Assembly: GCA_036927565.1 (NCBI GenBank)
Contig: JAYESD010000001.1
Span: forward strand, 252,307,097 to 252,371,096
Source of the DNA: Tuctoria greenei
Lineage: Eukaryota; Streptophyta; Magnoliopsida; Poales; Poaceae
Direction: 5' to 3'
DNA: 64,000 nucleotides
Part shown: positions 1-10,413 of the stretch, piece after piece
How the letters are laid out: each line of letters opens with the position of its first letter
How positions within the stretch are numbered: position 1 is the stretch's first letter
Made by a program: the position numbers and the translations under genes
The notes under the pieces: generated by a model
Seen by the model: only the letters and a program-made list of their open reading frames with translations
What the model was told of the DNA's origin: nothing
Databases searched by the model: none

Positions 1-1214
1 AACTATTGATCCAGCCATGCCAATCAGATCAAAAGAAAAAAGGACCAATCTGAATTATCTTGATTGAATTATTGGATGAACATTTAACAAGACTCAAATA
101 GTTATCTGAAAGGGCAACAGCCTCATCAAACTTCCCCCCTTGGATCAAAGCCGCCTCTTGGCTTTGCGGGTGCATCAATTAATTTTCTCATATTTGCAGC
201 AACTGTATTAATGTATTTGGCTTTGAATTCAGCTCCTATAAAGTATACTTTGCAAACATCAGTTCATATGAAATATATTTCTTCTTCTCCTTCAAACTAA
301 TAGGCATAGAGCCAATCTTCAATGAAGTATTTTGATCACTGCAACTTGTTTCATAGCCATGAACCTCAAGCATTGTAACATCTTTTGAACCACTGGCAGC
401 ATGCAAACGAACTGGAATAACTACATCATTCTTCTCCCCTTGGAGCACTGCCATCCTCTGCTTTGGGGTGTCTTTGGGTGCCCTTTTCTCTTTTCAAAAC
501 AGCAGGAAACTCTGTTGCATTGATAGCACTTTCCTTCCTCGGCTTCAGCACATGAGATATACCTTTATGCATGAATGAATAATTATTGGAATGGCCCCCA
601 TGTGTTGCATCACGATTAAACTGCCATGGCCTCCCCAACACCAAATGGCATGCACTCATCGGCACCACATCGCAGTCTACACTTTCAATATGGTTGCCCA
701 CTGCAAATTTTACTCTTGCTTTGTGAGTGATTCTCAGTATACCACTTTTGATTCATCCACTGAATATACCGTGGAGTAGGCAGCCTCCATGTTGACAAAG
801 ACAATGCATGTTCCACATCCGAACAAATAACATATTAGTGAAACTTCCACCATCAATAATTAACTTGCATGCCTTTTCTTTTATTTTTCGTTCTGATTGG
901 AAAATAGAACAGCGTTGTCCCTTCAAATTAGCAATGGTGCAATCTCCTTGTACTTCTTGAGACATAAATGATAAACCATTTCAAGCATGATCAGAATCAT
1001 AAGTCATTGGTTTATTAGAAACCTCAATATGTAGTCTAGGTGTTAACAAAGCCGTATCAATACTTGCAGTAGTAGAATCATCTTGAGAACCTTTTTTTTT
1101 CACAAACACATCAGAGACACCATTTGCAGCTTCATTTTTTAATGCAATAGCACTCACAAAACTGTTTTGAGATGTGGTTGATATATTAGTTTTAACAATA
1201 TCACTAGCTGAATC
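1..1214 (-). pseudogene. Ty3/gypsy protease-region fragment, copy a
   Basis: This is a minus-strand remnant of an old LTR retrotransposon. Reading from high to low coordinates, a retropepsin-like active site (LIIDGGSFTN, about 840-880) is followed by the conserved stretch VVPMSACHLVLGRPWQF (about 615-670), typical of the protease to reverse-transcriptase linker in plant gypsy elements. A further stretch at 236-454 (MAVLQGEKNDVVIPVRL...) matches no retroelement domain I know. The frame is broken several times. The same sequence recurs at 13231-14535, 25011-26399 and 59504-60221. It is the DNA into which CACTA-I inserted; its last three bases, ATC, are the target duplication. Gypsy assignment is firm; the lineage is not determined. 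Confidence 0.75.
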
Positions 1215-1229
1215 CACTAGTACAATAAA

Positions 1230-1745
1230 CCTCATCACAGGCAGCTCCAAACCTATTATCACAAACGGCTTTTAAAACCGCCTGAAACGAAGAGCCTGTG
1301 ATAATCCGCAATTTCACAGGCGGAGAAGTGATACCGCCTGTGAAGACACATTATCATAGGCGGTTCTTTACTTAGGCTAGCCGCCTATGAAGATATTTTA
1401 TCACAGACGGGTCGTGCAACATATATAACTGCCTGTGATAAATGTCTTATCACAGGCGGGTATTGAAGCATAACTAACCGCCTATGATAATGTGTCTTCA
1501 CAGGCGGGTACTGAAGCATAACTAACCTCCTATGATAATGGTGTTATCACAGACGGACGTTTACCTACATCAGCCGTCTGTGAAGACCTTTTAACGTAGC
1601 CGGTTTCTACCATAACAGTCACCGCCTGTGAAAATTAGGTTATCACAGATGGTTCTTTACTTGTATCTAGCCGCCTGTGATAATTGTTTTTCACAGTCAT
1701 GCCTAGCCGTTGGTTAATAACCGCCTGTGATAAGGTATAACCTAT
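1230..1745. repeat. CACTA-I subterminal repeat array (left)
   Basis: About twenty degenerate copies of a 10-14-bp motif around TCACAGGCGG and its complement CCGCCTGTGA, in both orientations and spaced 20-40 bp apart. In CACTA elements such subterminal repeats bind the accessory transposase protein; that role is inferred here from the family. The same array is at 26415-26930 and 60237-60752, and a looser version lies at the other end (46205-46650). Confidence 0.9.
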
Positions 1746-1928
1746 GCAGTACTACTGCTGTTATTTCTAATTTACAAGTCAATTCAATATAATCACAGAA
1801 CAAAAAACAACAATATCATCACAGAACAAAAGTCAACAATATTATCATCACAGAAGTCAATTTCACTAAAACAATATACATATGTACAAGTTACAGATAC
1901 AATTCATCTCAAAGTTTACAAGTTTTCA

Positions 1929-2752
1929 CTAAAAACTGTTTCTATTGGCATAGTCGCAAAGTTCTGGCACATCAGCTGCTGCACAATTCTCATCAAAGAA
2001 CTTCACTTTTTTGTGCAAAATTTCACGACGAATGAACTGACAGAGTTCAGCAGCAATACTGTCGGCTCCTCCACTAGGAATACTTCTACAAACCGGCCAT
2101 TCTTCATTCAGATTCTTTGTGTGCTGCAATATAACACATAACAAGGTTTAGAATGTATTGGTTTGAACAATCTCAAAGTATAGATCAAAGTGAGAGTATA
2201 CAGGAATTTATTTGGTATTTTTGGAGCAGTTGTACTATGAGCAATTGAATTTTGAAGTTGGAATCAAAATATGAAAATAATGTTTCTGGTAATATTGAAC
2301 AGCAGAGAATATAAGCATTAAACTATGCTAGTTATAATGAAAATGAAACACAAAAGAAAGAAAATAAGGTATCGACATTAAGGATAACTTATATCCTCAC
2401 GATTCACTCTATATACGCCGGCGGTCCGAAGATGCTCGCATACATAATACCCGCATAAGATACTCCCAGCAGGCTGCTTCGGACAAGCATAATATATTTT
2501 AATGTTCAATGCATTCGTATTAGGAGGTCTCTGACCGCCAAGCTATTCCGCGTAAAACTGCCAAGCGCTGTAATACAAGAAATGTCATATAAAACTTGTC
2601 AACACATTCCAAATGTGCGTAAATTAAAATTATTGAATAAACGTACAGTTTCAAAATGGAAAGGAAATCTTTGTAACGATCTGGTGAGAAATCGGCCGAG
2701 TCCAAGACTGTTGCCATTTCCTGCGTTGGCTTGATGAAGATCATTATGTAGT
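1929..2752 (-). pseudogene. CACTA-I Ulp1-like (C48) protease, last exons, copy 1
   Basis: Three minus-strand exons can be read. 2752 to 2647 encodes IFIKPTQEMATVLDSADF and ends at a GTACGT donor. A middle exon (about 2570 to 2395) after a TTACAG acceptor encodes QPAGSILCGYYVCEHLR, which carries the family's active-site Cys. The last exon, after a TTGCAG acceptor at about 2122, runs to the stop at 1929 and contains SIAAELCQFIRREILH. Order and motifs match Ulp1/SENP-like domains attached to plant CACTA proteins. The middle exon has an in-frame stop here (AE*LGG; copy 3 reads AEQLGG). Upstream exons are missing because the gypsy element interrupts at 2753. Confidence 0.7.
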
Positions 2753-3619
2753 TGTCAGTGGTTTTGATCTGGCAGATCTCCCGACACTACTAAAGTGTTA
2801 GAGGAGTTTGAGGTTCGGTGTGGGCGTGCAGAGATTCAAGAAGGTGAAGTGTAAATGACATAGTAGACACGAAGATTTACGTGGTTCGGGCCGCCTGAGC
2901 GTAATACCCTACTCCACGGGATGTGTTAATGTTGTATTGGATGTATGAGCTCAACGTCAGTTGAGAGTGTAAAGTCAGCGTGTCTCTGGAGAGTGTGTCC
3001 AGAGAGTGTCCTATGTATCGCCGGCCTGACCTTTTATAGTACAAGGGCAGGCCGTTACAAGTTAGCCTGTTCCGACATGTGGCCCTGGCGATTATTGATA
3101 CACATTCAACACGTTTAATTGCCCTTAATAACCGAGTTATGGGCTTTGACAGCACCGTTACTGGTAATTAAGGTCGTCCGATCGTGTGTCATTAATATGG
3201 TATTTATGACACTTAATCGGGTCTTGATGTCCTTGATTCCCCTTTGAAGATCCGGACCGTTGTGTAATCTTCCAGAGGTTAGAGGCTGAAGATCTGACGG
3301 TTGGACACGTGGTAGCTCCGGAGCATACCGTGGGAAACAGATAGGTCCGGAGCTACCTGACAAGTGTCAGTTCCAGAGCTTCCCTCGGTCTGGGGTTAGG
3401 TCCGGGGGTGCTATTTCGGTACATAGCCCGGAGCTTCCCCCTTGTGGGCGGTAGCTCCAGTTTGATAGTACACGTGGTGACCCTGGGACTAACCATGTTG
3501 GAGAAGCGGGTTTGGTTATGTCTGACATGTGGGCCTTCGAAGGTCTTCAAATCAAGTAGATGACATTCCCTTGAGATCTTTGCAATCCCAAGGAGTATAT
3601 GGTACACAGGGTACCGACA
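2753..3619 (-). repeat. LTR of Tat gypsy copy 1 (3' LTR)
   Basis: 867 bp, bounded by TGTCAG and CCGACA, with the short TG...CA ends typical of LTRs. A TATA-like box on the minus strand (complement of CTTTTATAGT, 3031-3040) marks the probable U3/R boundary. Several CCGGAGC motifs lie in the 3250-3450 part. The same length and ends are seen at 27938-28804. Confidence 0.9.
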
Positions 3620-3634
3620 GTGGCCCCCTGGGCC
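3620..3634 (-). other. Polypurine tract, Tat gypsy copy 1
   Basis: On the minus strand, GGGCCCAGGGGGCCAC directly precedes the 3' LTR start. It sits where second-strand priming is expected. The same tract is next to the LTR of copy 2 at 28805. Confidence 0.6.
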
Positions 3635-4151
3635 CACCTCTGGGGAAGACCCCTTGAGTGAAGTCATTCCGCCGGAGGTGGGTCCATCCTTTGAATTTTG
3701 AACTGAGTCTTCAAAAGTCTTCGGATGTGCCATTGCTGATGGTTCGGAGTTAAATCTTCGTCGCGTGGCATATCTCGTGTGCGGCAGGTGAGATCTTTGG
3801 CCTGCGGATCTCACGCAATTGAAGGTCGCTGGTTCCGGATGCAAAAATCGTATCGGTTCCGCATGCCTTGTCAGGCCGCCGCCTTCGGGCTTCCCGTCTC
3901 ATGATGACAACCGTTCGCCCTGGTAAGAACCTCAACTTGATCGTCCGGGTGGTCCCGACCCTCTTGTCATCGGCAGGGTAGGATCTTTTAGTAGTATCTT
4001 CGACTTCCTTGCGGTTTCCATCCTCACGTTGCGAGGTCTTACTTAAGAAGGAAAGCACACATCATCTGGGGTTCTTTACGCCTCTCATCTAATCTTGCGC
4101 TCAAACTCCCAACTTGTGCTCGCTTTTTCTCTATTGCCTTGTTGTGCCGCG
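3635..4151. other. Spacer between LTR and antisense ORF, copy 1
   Basis: About 0.5 kb with no convincing coding content. It is conserved in copy 2 (28820-29337) and contains short CCGG-rich stretches. It would serve as upstream sequence or leader of the plus-strand antisense ORF; no clear TATA box was identified. Confidence 0.4.
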
Positions 4152-7100
4152 ATGGAGTTGGGTCTCCGCAAGAGTCGTTTGAAAACCGACGGTGACCTGA
4201 AGAAGGTATGGGTCCTCATGGGATGGTCCCCAGACTTCTTCAACCGCCTGGTCCGCGCCGGAGGAGAGCTCCCGTTCGAGAAGGAGCACGCCGGTGAGAT
4301 GGTGTAGTTCTCTTCGTACGCCTTGGTGGGGTTGATCCCACCTTTTTCTCCTTTTTCTTGATGCTGCTAGACTTCTATGGTCTGCAGCTGTACCACCTTG
4401 GCCCCCACTCCATTCTTCTTGTGTCCATCTTCGTCCACTTCTGTGAGATGTGGGTGGGCATCCCCCCTGCATTGAACTCTTCTGGACCTTCTTCACCGTC
4501 CATACCACCGGTAGGAGCAATGAGTACCTTGGCTTCTACTACTTCGTGAAGCGCAAGAAGTGCCCATTCAAGTACCTCCGGTCGTTTCCCTCTGGGAAAT
4601 GGGATGATTGGAAGAAGGACTGGATAGTCATCTGGGTGGAGGAGCACGAGAGGCTGGAGCTGCCCGAAGGCCTCCCCAACATTGACACTACAGTGTATAG
4701 TGAAGCTCCAGTGCTGGCGGATGCCTTCAACCCTGCTCTAACCAGGATCCGCCAGTGCATGGAGGGAGGATTAACTCCTCAGGTGGTGTTTTGCAACTTC
4801 CTGGTCAACAGGTGGGCACTGCTGAAGAGGAGAGAAAAACTCGCTTGGGCCCTCAACAGTGTTATGGACGACGACCGGGTCGAAACCGGGCTGAAGTCCA
4901 ACATGGCGGGGACAACCTTGGAGTTTCATCTCAAGAAGTTCCAGCACGGCATCGACGTCGCGGGTGACGACTTGACTCCGCCATTAGCTTTTCTCCCTCT
5001 AAACGTGGAAGTAGAGTTCAGCAGGGAGCTCCGACGGACGATGCCGGTGCTTGACGACCTTGGTGTCGTCGAGAGAAGATCGACCTCCAGGGTGGTGATC
5101 CGTAGGGCTTCCGAAGGTGGCTCCGACCCTGCCCCGAAGCCAAGGGTCGAGGTCGTCGGCAAGGGCAAGGAGCCAGCAGACAAACCCTTGAGCCGGAAGA
5201 GGAAGCTGCAGCATGCCGACGGAAGGTCCGTCAGGCCTGCTACCTCTGCATCAGCTTCTTCTCCCCGGAGGGGGAGGTCTTCTACAACCGCGACGACTGT
5301 ACCCGCAGCGGCGTCCTCCCGGGGTGCTAGCTCCGGGCATGCGACTCCAGCACCGGGGCTGTTTGAGGCCTCTAGGTCTGGATGTTATTCCCGATCGAGG
5401 GGGGTCTCGACTAGGGAAATGCCCGTGGCTGCAACGAGTTCCGGGGGGCCTTCCGGAGCTTCCACGCCGGCGGCGGCTATGGTCAGCCCAGAACACCTGG
5501 GAAAGAGGTTCCGCGCAAGCTGGTGCGGAGGCCTCCCAAGGTAATTTTTAATATTTACCTCAGATAGTTGTTTTGTTGTAGTAACTATTTTTTAAGTTTC
5601 TTCATCCATCATCTGCAGCGTTCCCAAGAAGAGGAGTGAGGCTCCACCCTCGGCCACAGCAGCTGAAGCTGTGAGGGCGGAAGCTTCTGCTCCTGTCCCG
5701 GTGCCGCCACAAGTGGTGGCTGAAGCTGCGACAGCTCCGGCGCTAGCTGTCGTGGTCATGGACCTCGACTCATCTCCAGAAACTCCCGTGGTAGTGCTGG
5801 ATCACGGGAGAGAAGATGCGCCAGCGGCACCTGCCCCGGAGGTGGAAGCTCTGGGTCCTGGTGCAGAGATGATGGAAGCTCCGGCCGTTGAGCCGGAGGA
5901 AGCAGTAATTCCGGCCCCAGAGCCGGAAATTGTCGAAGCTCCGACGGTTGAGTCGGAGGTAATTGAAGTCCCGACGTGCGCGCCGGATGTTGAGGAAGTC
6001 CCGGCGGTTGGGTCGGCTACCTCTGAAGCATCGACCGCAGAGTCGGTCGTTGTTGGAGCTTCGGCCGCAGGGCCGGTTGATGTTGAAGACCTTCTGGCTC
6101 GCGAGCCGGTTGTTGCAGAGGCGTCGGCGCTCGAGCCCCCAGTAGAGGAGGTGCCCAGGCCGGAGCCAGAAGCAGCCCCTGCTCTGGGAATGATGACGCC
6201 GGAGGTTCCTGCGGCTGAACCGGAGTGCCCAGAAGAGGTTGCTGGCCCCCAGCCTAAGGGGGCAAATGAAGACCTGGTGGCGGGGCCTTCGGAACCACTT
6301 CAAGAGGTTGGAACTTCATCAGTGCGACCTTCCTCGATGGCGACTGAGGCTATTCTGGAGGACAGATCTAGTGCCATAGAGGCTCAGGGGACCACTCTTG
6401 TGGAGTGGGACCCAATTTTTGTAATTGAAAACCCGCTGGAACCAGCGGAGGAGACCCCAGCAGGTCCGGAACCTATCCCATTGTCATTATCTATTGACAA
6501 CGCCTGCTCCATTCTGCGTCAAGTTCAGCTGGCATTCTTCCACGACAGCCAGGCACTTGAACAGGAGCGCCAAACCCTTAGGAGGTGGCGTAACCGGCTC
6601 TACTTCGAGACCAAGCTGGCGCAATCGAGGCTAGCACATGACAAAGAATGGATTAAGCGGGAGAAGGTTCGCCTGGAATACTGGGGCAAATTATTGGATG
6701 ACAAGGAGATCATGACTCGCTCCCTCGACGCTCAATCCTGGGCCATTTATGAGCAGGCCAAAGCAGCTAATAGTGCGGCTGATGAACGCCAAGAAAGGCT
6801 GGAAGCCATTAACACTACTCTCATCAAGCGCCGGGAGGCACTTGAGGAGAGGGAGAAAAGGCTCGAAGATGAAGAGCAGAAACTCCTTGAGTTGCGGGGT
6901 GACGTTCTGAAGAGGGAGGAGGAGCTCACCGAAAAGGTGGCTCTAGCTGACAAGGGCCTCGAGGAGCGCGCCAAGAAATTGGAAGAGCGATGCGCTGAGG
7001 AGGAGGAGAAGGCCTGGGTGCAGGGGCAGGAATTCTATGAGCAAGAGTGTGCCATCGCAGCCAGGGAGAAGAAAGTATGGGGCAGGGAGAAAGACCTGGT

Positions 7101-7560
7101 TGACCGCCGGAACAAGATCTACCTCTGGGAGGAGGAGCTCGGAAAACTTGAGAAGCAGGTTGCTGAAAAGATTCAGCAAAATGCCAAAGAGGTCAAGCGC
7201 CTCGCTCGCGAGAATTCTGAACTTGCGGCGGCCAGAAGATCCTTGGAAGAATTGAAGGGCTTGAGGACTGGGGACTCCCTACAGGTTTGGGAGTTCCTGG
7301 GCAAGGCCAACGACGCGCTGACACTGATGGGCTTCAGTCCCGTGCGTCCGGATGATCCGGAGCCAGAGCCGGACCTGGCGTTGCAGGCGTTGAGCTCGGC
7401 AGGTAGCAAACTCTCCAAGGTGGGCGACGTCATTGCGGACCAATTGGAGATTGAGGGGCAATCCCTGGCGAAGAGCGTCGCAGAGTATGTGCTGACGTGC
7501 TACACCAGCTGGAATCCCCAATTCCCTCTGGACCCGGTGCTTGAAGGTCCCGTCGAATGA
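4152..7560 (+). pseudogene. Antisense ORF of Tat gypsy (Transposase_28-like), copy 1
   Basis: This plus-strand gene runs antisense to gag-pol. The N-terminal part (about 4152-4700) resembles the plant 'putative gypsy type transposon' domain (VFVHFCEMWVGIPP-like, then EYLGFYYFVKRKKCPF). A Pro/Val/Glu-rich segment of short repeats (about 5830-6260) and a long coiled coil (about 6530-7260) follow, and a conserved tail contains VAEYVLTCYTS. A 78-nt intron is evident at 5541-5618 (donor AAG|GTAATT, acceptor TCTGCAG|CG); removing it keeps the frame open from 4450 to the stop at 7558. Breaks: TAG at 4305-4307 where copy 2 has TAC, and a one-base frame change near 4475 shared with copy 2. Function is unknown; it is a hallmark of Tat elements such as Grande and Retand. 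This is the best preserved of the three copies. Confidence 0.78.
5541..5618 (+). other. Intron in antisense ORF, copy 1
   Basis: GTAATT donor and CTGCAG acceptor with a T-rich 3' part. Both flanking frames are open and in phase once the 78 nt are removed, whereas unspliced reading stops at once (TAA at 5542-5544). The intron is conserved at 30728-30805 and, on the minus strand, at 58451-58530. Confidence 0.8.
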
Positions 7561-7901
7561 GAAGGTGAAGCTACCCGAGCCAACGTGTCGGAGGTTGCTC
7601 AGAAGGTCGCCCAGTTCTTCCATAGGGTCTAGGACCATCTCTGTAGCTCCCACTTGTATTCTCTCTTTTTCATCCTCAATTTTTTAATCCCTTGTCTCCA
7701 GATGAATGAAATCCCCAAATTTTTGTGAATTTCACTTTCTGTTTTTCAACACTTTTGTCTTCACTTGGCCCCCTGGTAGATGTACACAATTTGATTGTGA
7801 ACATGTACGAAGAGGATATTATCTTTTGTTGAAGACTCATTTGCTTTGAACTTGTAGAGTGTAGGTCCGAAGTCTTCGATAGTGAAGGCCCCCTGAGGTT
7901 G

Positions 7902-8220
7902 CTGGAGCTTAGAAGCTCTGACATTGTCTATCGTCGGAGCTTAGTAGCTCCGGCAATAGTCCCTATCAACGCGTAGAGCATCGATAGTTAGTCCTCCGGG
8001 GTTGTGGAGCTTAGTAGTTCCGGCAGTGACCTTTACCAATGTGTAGTTTGTTGGTAGCAGACTCCGCTTGCGGGGTCTTCTCACCATCATTTATTTTGCG
8101 TCGACGGCTGGCCCCCCTAGCTTTACCGGAGCTTGGTTGCTCCATTGATGCTCGTTTTCAATGTTTAACACCGATTACAAGCCACCTAAGGGGAGTCGGA
8201 ACTTTGTTAGCTCCGGCTTT
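7902..8220. repeat. GGAGCTTAGTAGCTCC hairpin repeats, copy 1
   Basis: The untranslated stretch between the antisense ORF stop and the end of pol holds several near-palindromes of the form GGAGCTTAGTAGCTCC, each followed by GGCA and set 55-80 bp apart. They are conserved at 33058-33370 (copy 2) and 55870-56180 (copy 3). They could fold as short RNA hairpins on either strand; a role in termination of convergent transcripts is only a guess. Confidence 0.65.
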
Positions 8221-8881
8221 TCTCCATCAACTTGGATTTTTTATTTTTCCTGCACACTGAAGCAAAGAAAAATAGTAAAATTGGTTCCTTGCCTATAACT
8301 TCGTCGTGACTTATGATTCTCAAGAAAATTCTAGGTCAAACGCGATTCTGAATACAACCGGATGCGTTGTCTTTTCTTCCAGATCCTATTGTACTTGGAC
8401 CTGCCTTACTTCGGCCTGCCGGGGTGTAGGTAGAGTGGCGTACTTAGGCTGCTTGACCAGGCTAAGCCAATAGCACACTCCGGCCCTAGATTGGTGTGGC
8501 GGCATTCAGGCAAGTGAGCCATGAACAATATTTGAATCCAAAAGTATTGACAACTCGATTTGTACATGAACCGTTCGGACTAAAATTTCTTAAGAATTGC
8601 ACGACTTTATTATAGACAAGAAAGAGAAAAATAAAAAATGTTGAGCCTGTACAAAATAAATGCACGTGGAGTCCGTTTCACATGAAGATGTCTTTCCTTA
8701 TAGGTCCGGGGTACAGGGGAAACAAGTACACTCTTAAGGTACGGAACCAAGCTAAGCGTGTTTCATTTCTCGTTTGACCCAGGGTAGCTAGCTACACTTC
8801 TAGTCCTGAGACTGTGACAAGTGTTGCATGAACGACTCTATAACATACACCTCAAATTACTACAGACTTACCTTTATGATA
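8221..8881. other. Untranslated region between antisense ORF and pol, copy 1
   Basis: Non-coding sequence conserved in copies 2 (33375-34103) and 3 (55138-55860). No ORF with recognisable motifs was found on either strand. It presumably contains the 3' ends of the two convergent transcription units. Copy 1 lacks a short CCGG-rich stretch present at 33993-34050 in copy 2. Confidence 0.5.
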
Positions 8882-10400
8882 TTAAGTGTAGAACTTACGG
8901 AGGTGCTCAATGTTCCAAGGATTTGGGAGAGGTGTCCCATCCTCGGTAGCCAAGCAAACGCTTCCGGGACGGGATACTTTAATCACTCGGAAGGGTCCCT
9001 CCAAGTTGGGGGAGAGTTTGCTTAACCCTTCTCTTGATTGTATTCTCCGTAGCACCAGATCTCCTTCCTCGAGCTGTCGGTTGTGTACATGCCGCTGATG
9101 ATAGCGCCGAGGGGCTTGACGGTATCAGGCATTCCGAACAGCTGCTTGGCACCTTCCCTCATCAAGGAGGTCTAGGTCTTCACGCCGGAGCTGGTCCTGC
9201 GTGGCTTCGTCGAAGGTCCGGACCCGGAGTGACCCTAAGGTGATTTCCGGAGGAAGGATTGCTTCAGCTCCATACACCAGGAAGAAGGGTGTCTCTCCAG
9301 TTGACCGGTTTGGAGTTGTCCTGTTGGCCCATAATGTGGGCGGAAGCTCTTCAATCCAGTTGGCTCCATGTTTTTTCAAGCGCTCATAGGTGCGCGTTTT
9401 GAGTCCTTTAAGGATTTCAGCATTTGCTCTCTCGGCTTGGCCATTGCTTGCTGGATGAGCTACGGAGGCGTAGCAAACTTGAATGCCGAGGTCTTTGCAA
9501 TATCCTTTAAATGCAGAGCTTGTGAATTGGGTCCCATTATCAGTGATGATTTTGTTTGGGACTCCAAATCTGCATACAATGGACTGAAAAGAGTTGATAG
9601 CAGATTGCTTGTTGATTGTCACCACTGGAGTTGCTTCCGGCCACTTGGTGAACTTGTCAATGGCAACGTACAGGAACTTGTAACCTCCGACGGCTCTTGG
9701 GAAAGGTCCCAAGATGTCCATCCCCCACACAGCGAAGGGCCATGTAGGAGATATCATTTGTAGGGGCTGAGCCGGTGTGTGAATTTGCTTTGCATGAAAT
9801 TGACATGCTTCGCATTTCTTCACCAGCTCAGTTGCATCCTGGAGTGCTGTGGGCCAGTAGAAGCCATGCTGAAAGGCTTTACCAACCAGCGTGCGGGAAG
9901 ACGCGTGGTTCCCACACTCGCCTCCATGGATTCCTGCGAGGAGCTCGCAACCTTCTTCCCTTGTGATGCACCGCATTAGGATGCCATTGGAACCACGCCG
10001 GTAGAGATCCCCTTCTACCAACGTGTATCTTTTAGCCAATCTGACTACCCGGTCAGCGGATACATCATCGTCAGGAAGGATGTTGTCTTTCAAGTAGTTC
10101 CGGATCTCCGAGATCCATGCATCGGAACTAACTTGAGCATTTGAGTCTTGCGTGCTGAGTTGCTCGGAGCTTCCGGCAGAACCTATGACCCTTGATGGCT
10201 GCCATGGTAACAGGGCCATCGGGACCGTCAGCTTCGGGATGCTGATCTCGCCCCCTTCGCTCAGTTCGGCAGGCTGAGCTGTGGGTTTTGACAACCTCCG
10301 GACAAAAGTTCCGTCAGGAGCCGGAGCTCCAGTTGACGCTTTCGTCGAGAGTTCATCGGCTTCAGCGTTGTGGGCACGCTGGACATGGTCGAGATCTAGG
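8882..10400 (-). pseudogene. Tat gypsy integrase (pol C-terminus), copy 1
   Basis: Minus strand, pol stop at 8882-8884. The reading frame 10294-9125 holds a nearly complete integrase. The HHCC zinc-binding module spans IHGGECGNH to KKCEACQFH (about 9935-9800). The catalytic triad lies in GMDILGPF (Asp), ITDNGTQF (Asp) and NGQAERANAEIL (Glu), then NRSTGETPFFLVYGAEA. A frame change near 9120 separates the last ~80 codons (YHQRHVYNRQLEEGDLVLR-like). No chromodomain is visible, in keeping with Tat. The gene is cut at 10400, so the upstream RNase H and RT are lost. The core itself is open. Confidence 0.85.
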
Positions 10401-10413
10401 GCTTCAGCGTTGT
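10401..10413. other. Rearrangement junction with templated filler
   Basis: Gypsy copy 1 stops matching copy 2 after GAGATCTAGG (10400). The next 13 bases, GCTTCAGCGTTGT, repeat 10359-10371, and block B1 begins inside them (TTGTTGGCTGG, also at 22240). A short filler copied from 42 bp away is a signature of end-joining repair. Confidence 0.7.

Larger units (their letters stand above)
1215..2752. mobile_element. CACTA-I copy 1, left end
   Basis: The element starts with CACTAGTACAATAA directly after the target triplet ATC (1212-1214). A subterminal repeat array and the last exons of the element's minus-strand Ulp1-type gene follow. At 2753 it is interrupted by a Tat-type gypsy element at exactly the position seen in copy 2 (27938). 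The rest of this CACTA copy is absent, because the gypsy element itself is cut off at 10400 and joined to other sequence. The opposite terminus is visible only for copy 2 (46671). Confidence 0.85.
2753..10400 (-). mobile_element. Tat-type Ty3/gypsy element, copy 1 (truncated)
   Basis: Minus-strand LTR retrotransposon inserted in CACTA-I. Low to high coordinates: 3' LTR (2753-3619), polypurine tract, antisense ORF on the plus strand (4152-7560), untranslated region with hairpin repeats, then integrase (8882-10400). RNase H, reverse transcriptase, protease, gag and the 5' LTR are missing; the sequence breaks at 10400. The left flank GTAGT (2748-2752) equals the mutated target duplication of copy 2, so this is a duplicated copy of the same insertion rather than an independent one. 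The antisense ORF downstream of pol and the second RNase H domain (seen in copies 2 and 3) are Tat-lineage traits. Confidence 0.88.

Noticed and set aside
1230..1745. Possible CRISPR-like array of short repeats
   Set aside because: Repeats are degenerate, alternate in orientation, have irregular spacing and lie next to a CACTA terminus; these are subterminal transposase-binding repeats.
3353..3844. 163-codon minus-strand frame spanning the LTR/spacer of gypsy copy 1
   Set aside because: It crosses the LTR boundary and has no motif; seen again at 28538-29095 only because the LTR is repeated.
5251..5496. Arg/Pro-rich frames on both strands inside the antisense ORF exon 1
   Set aside because: GC-rich shadows without motifs and not conserved between copies.
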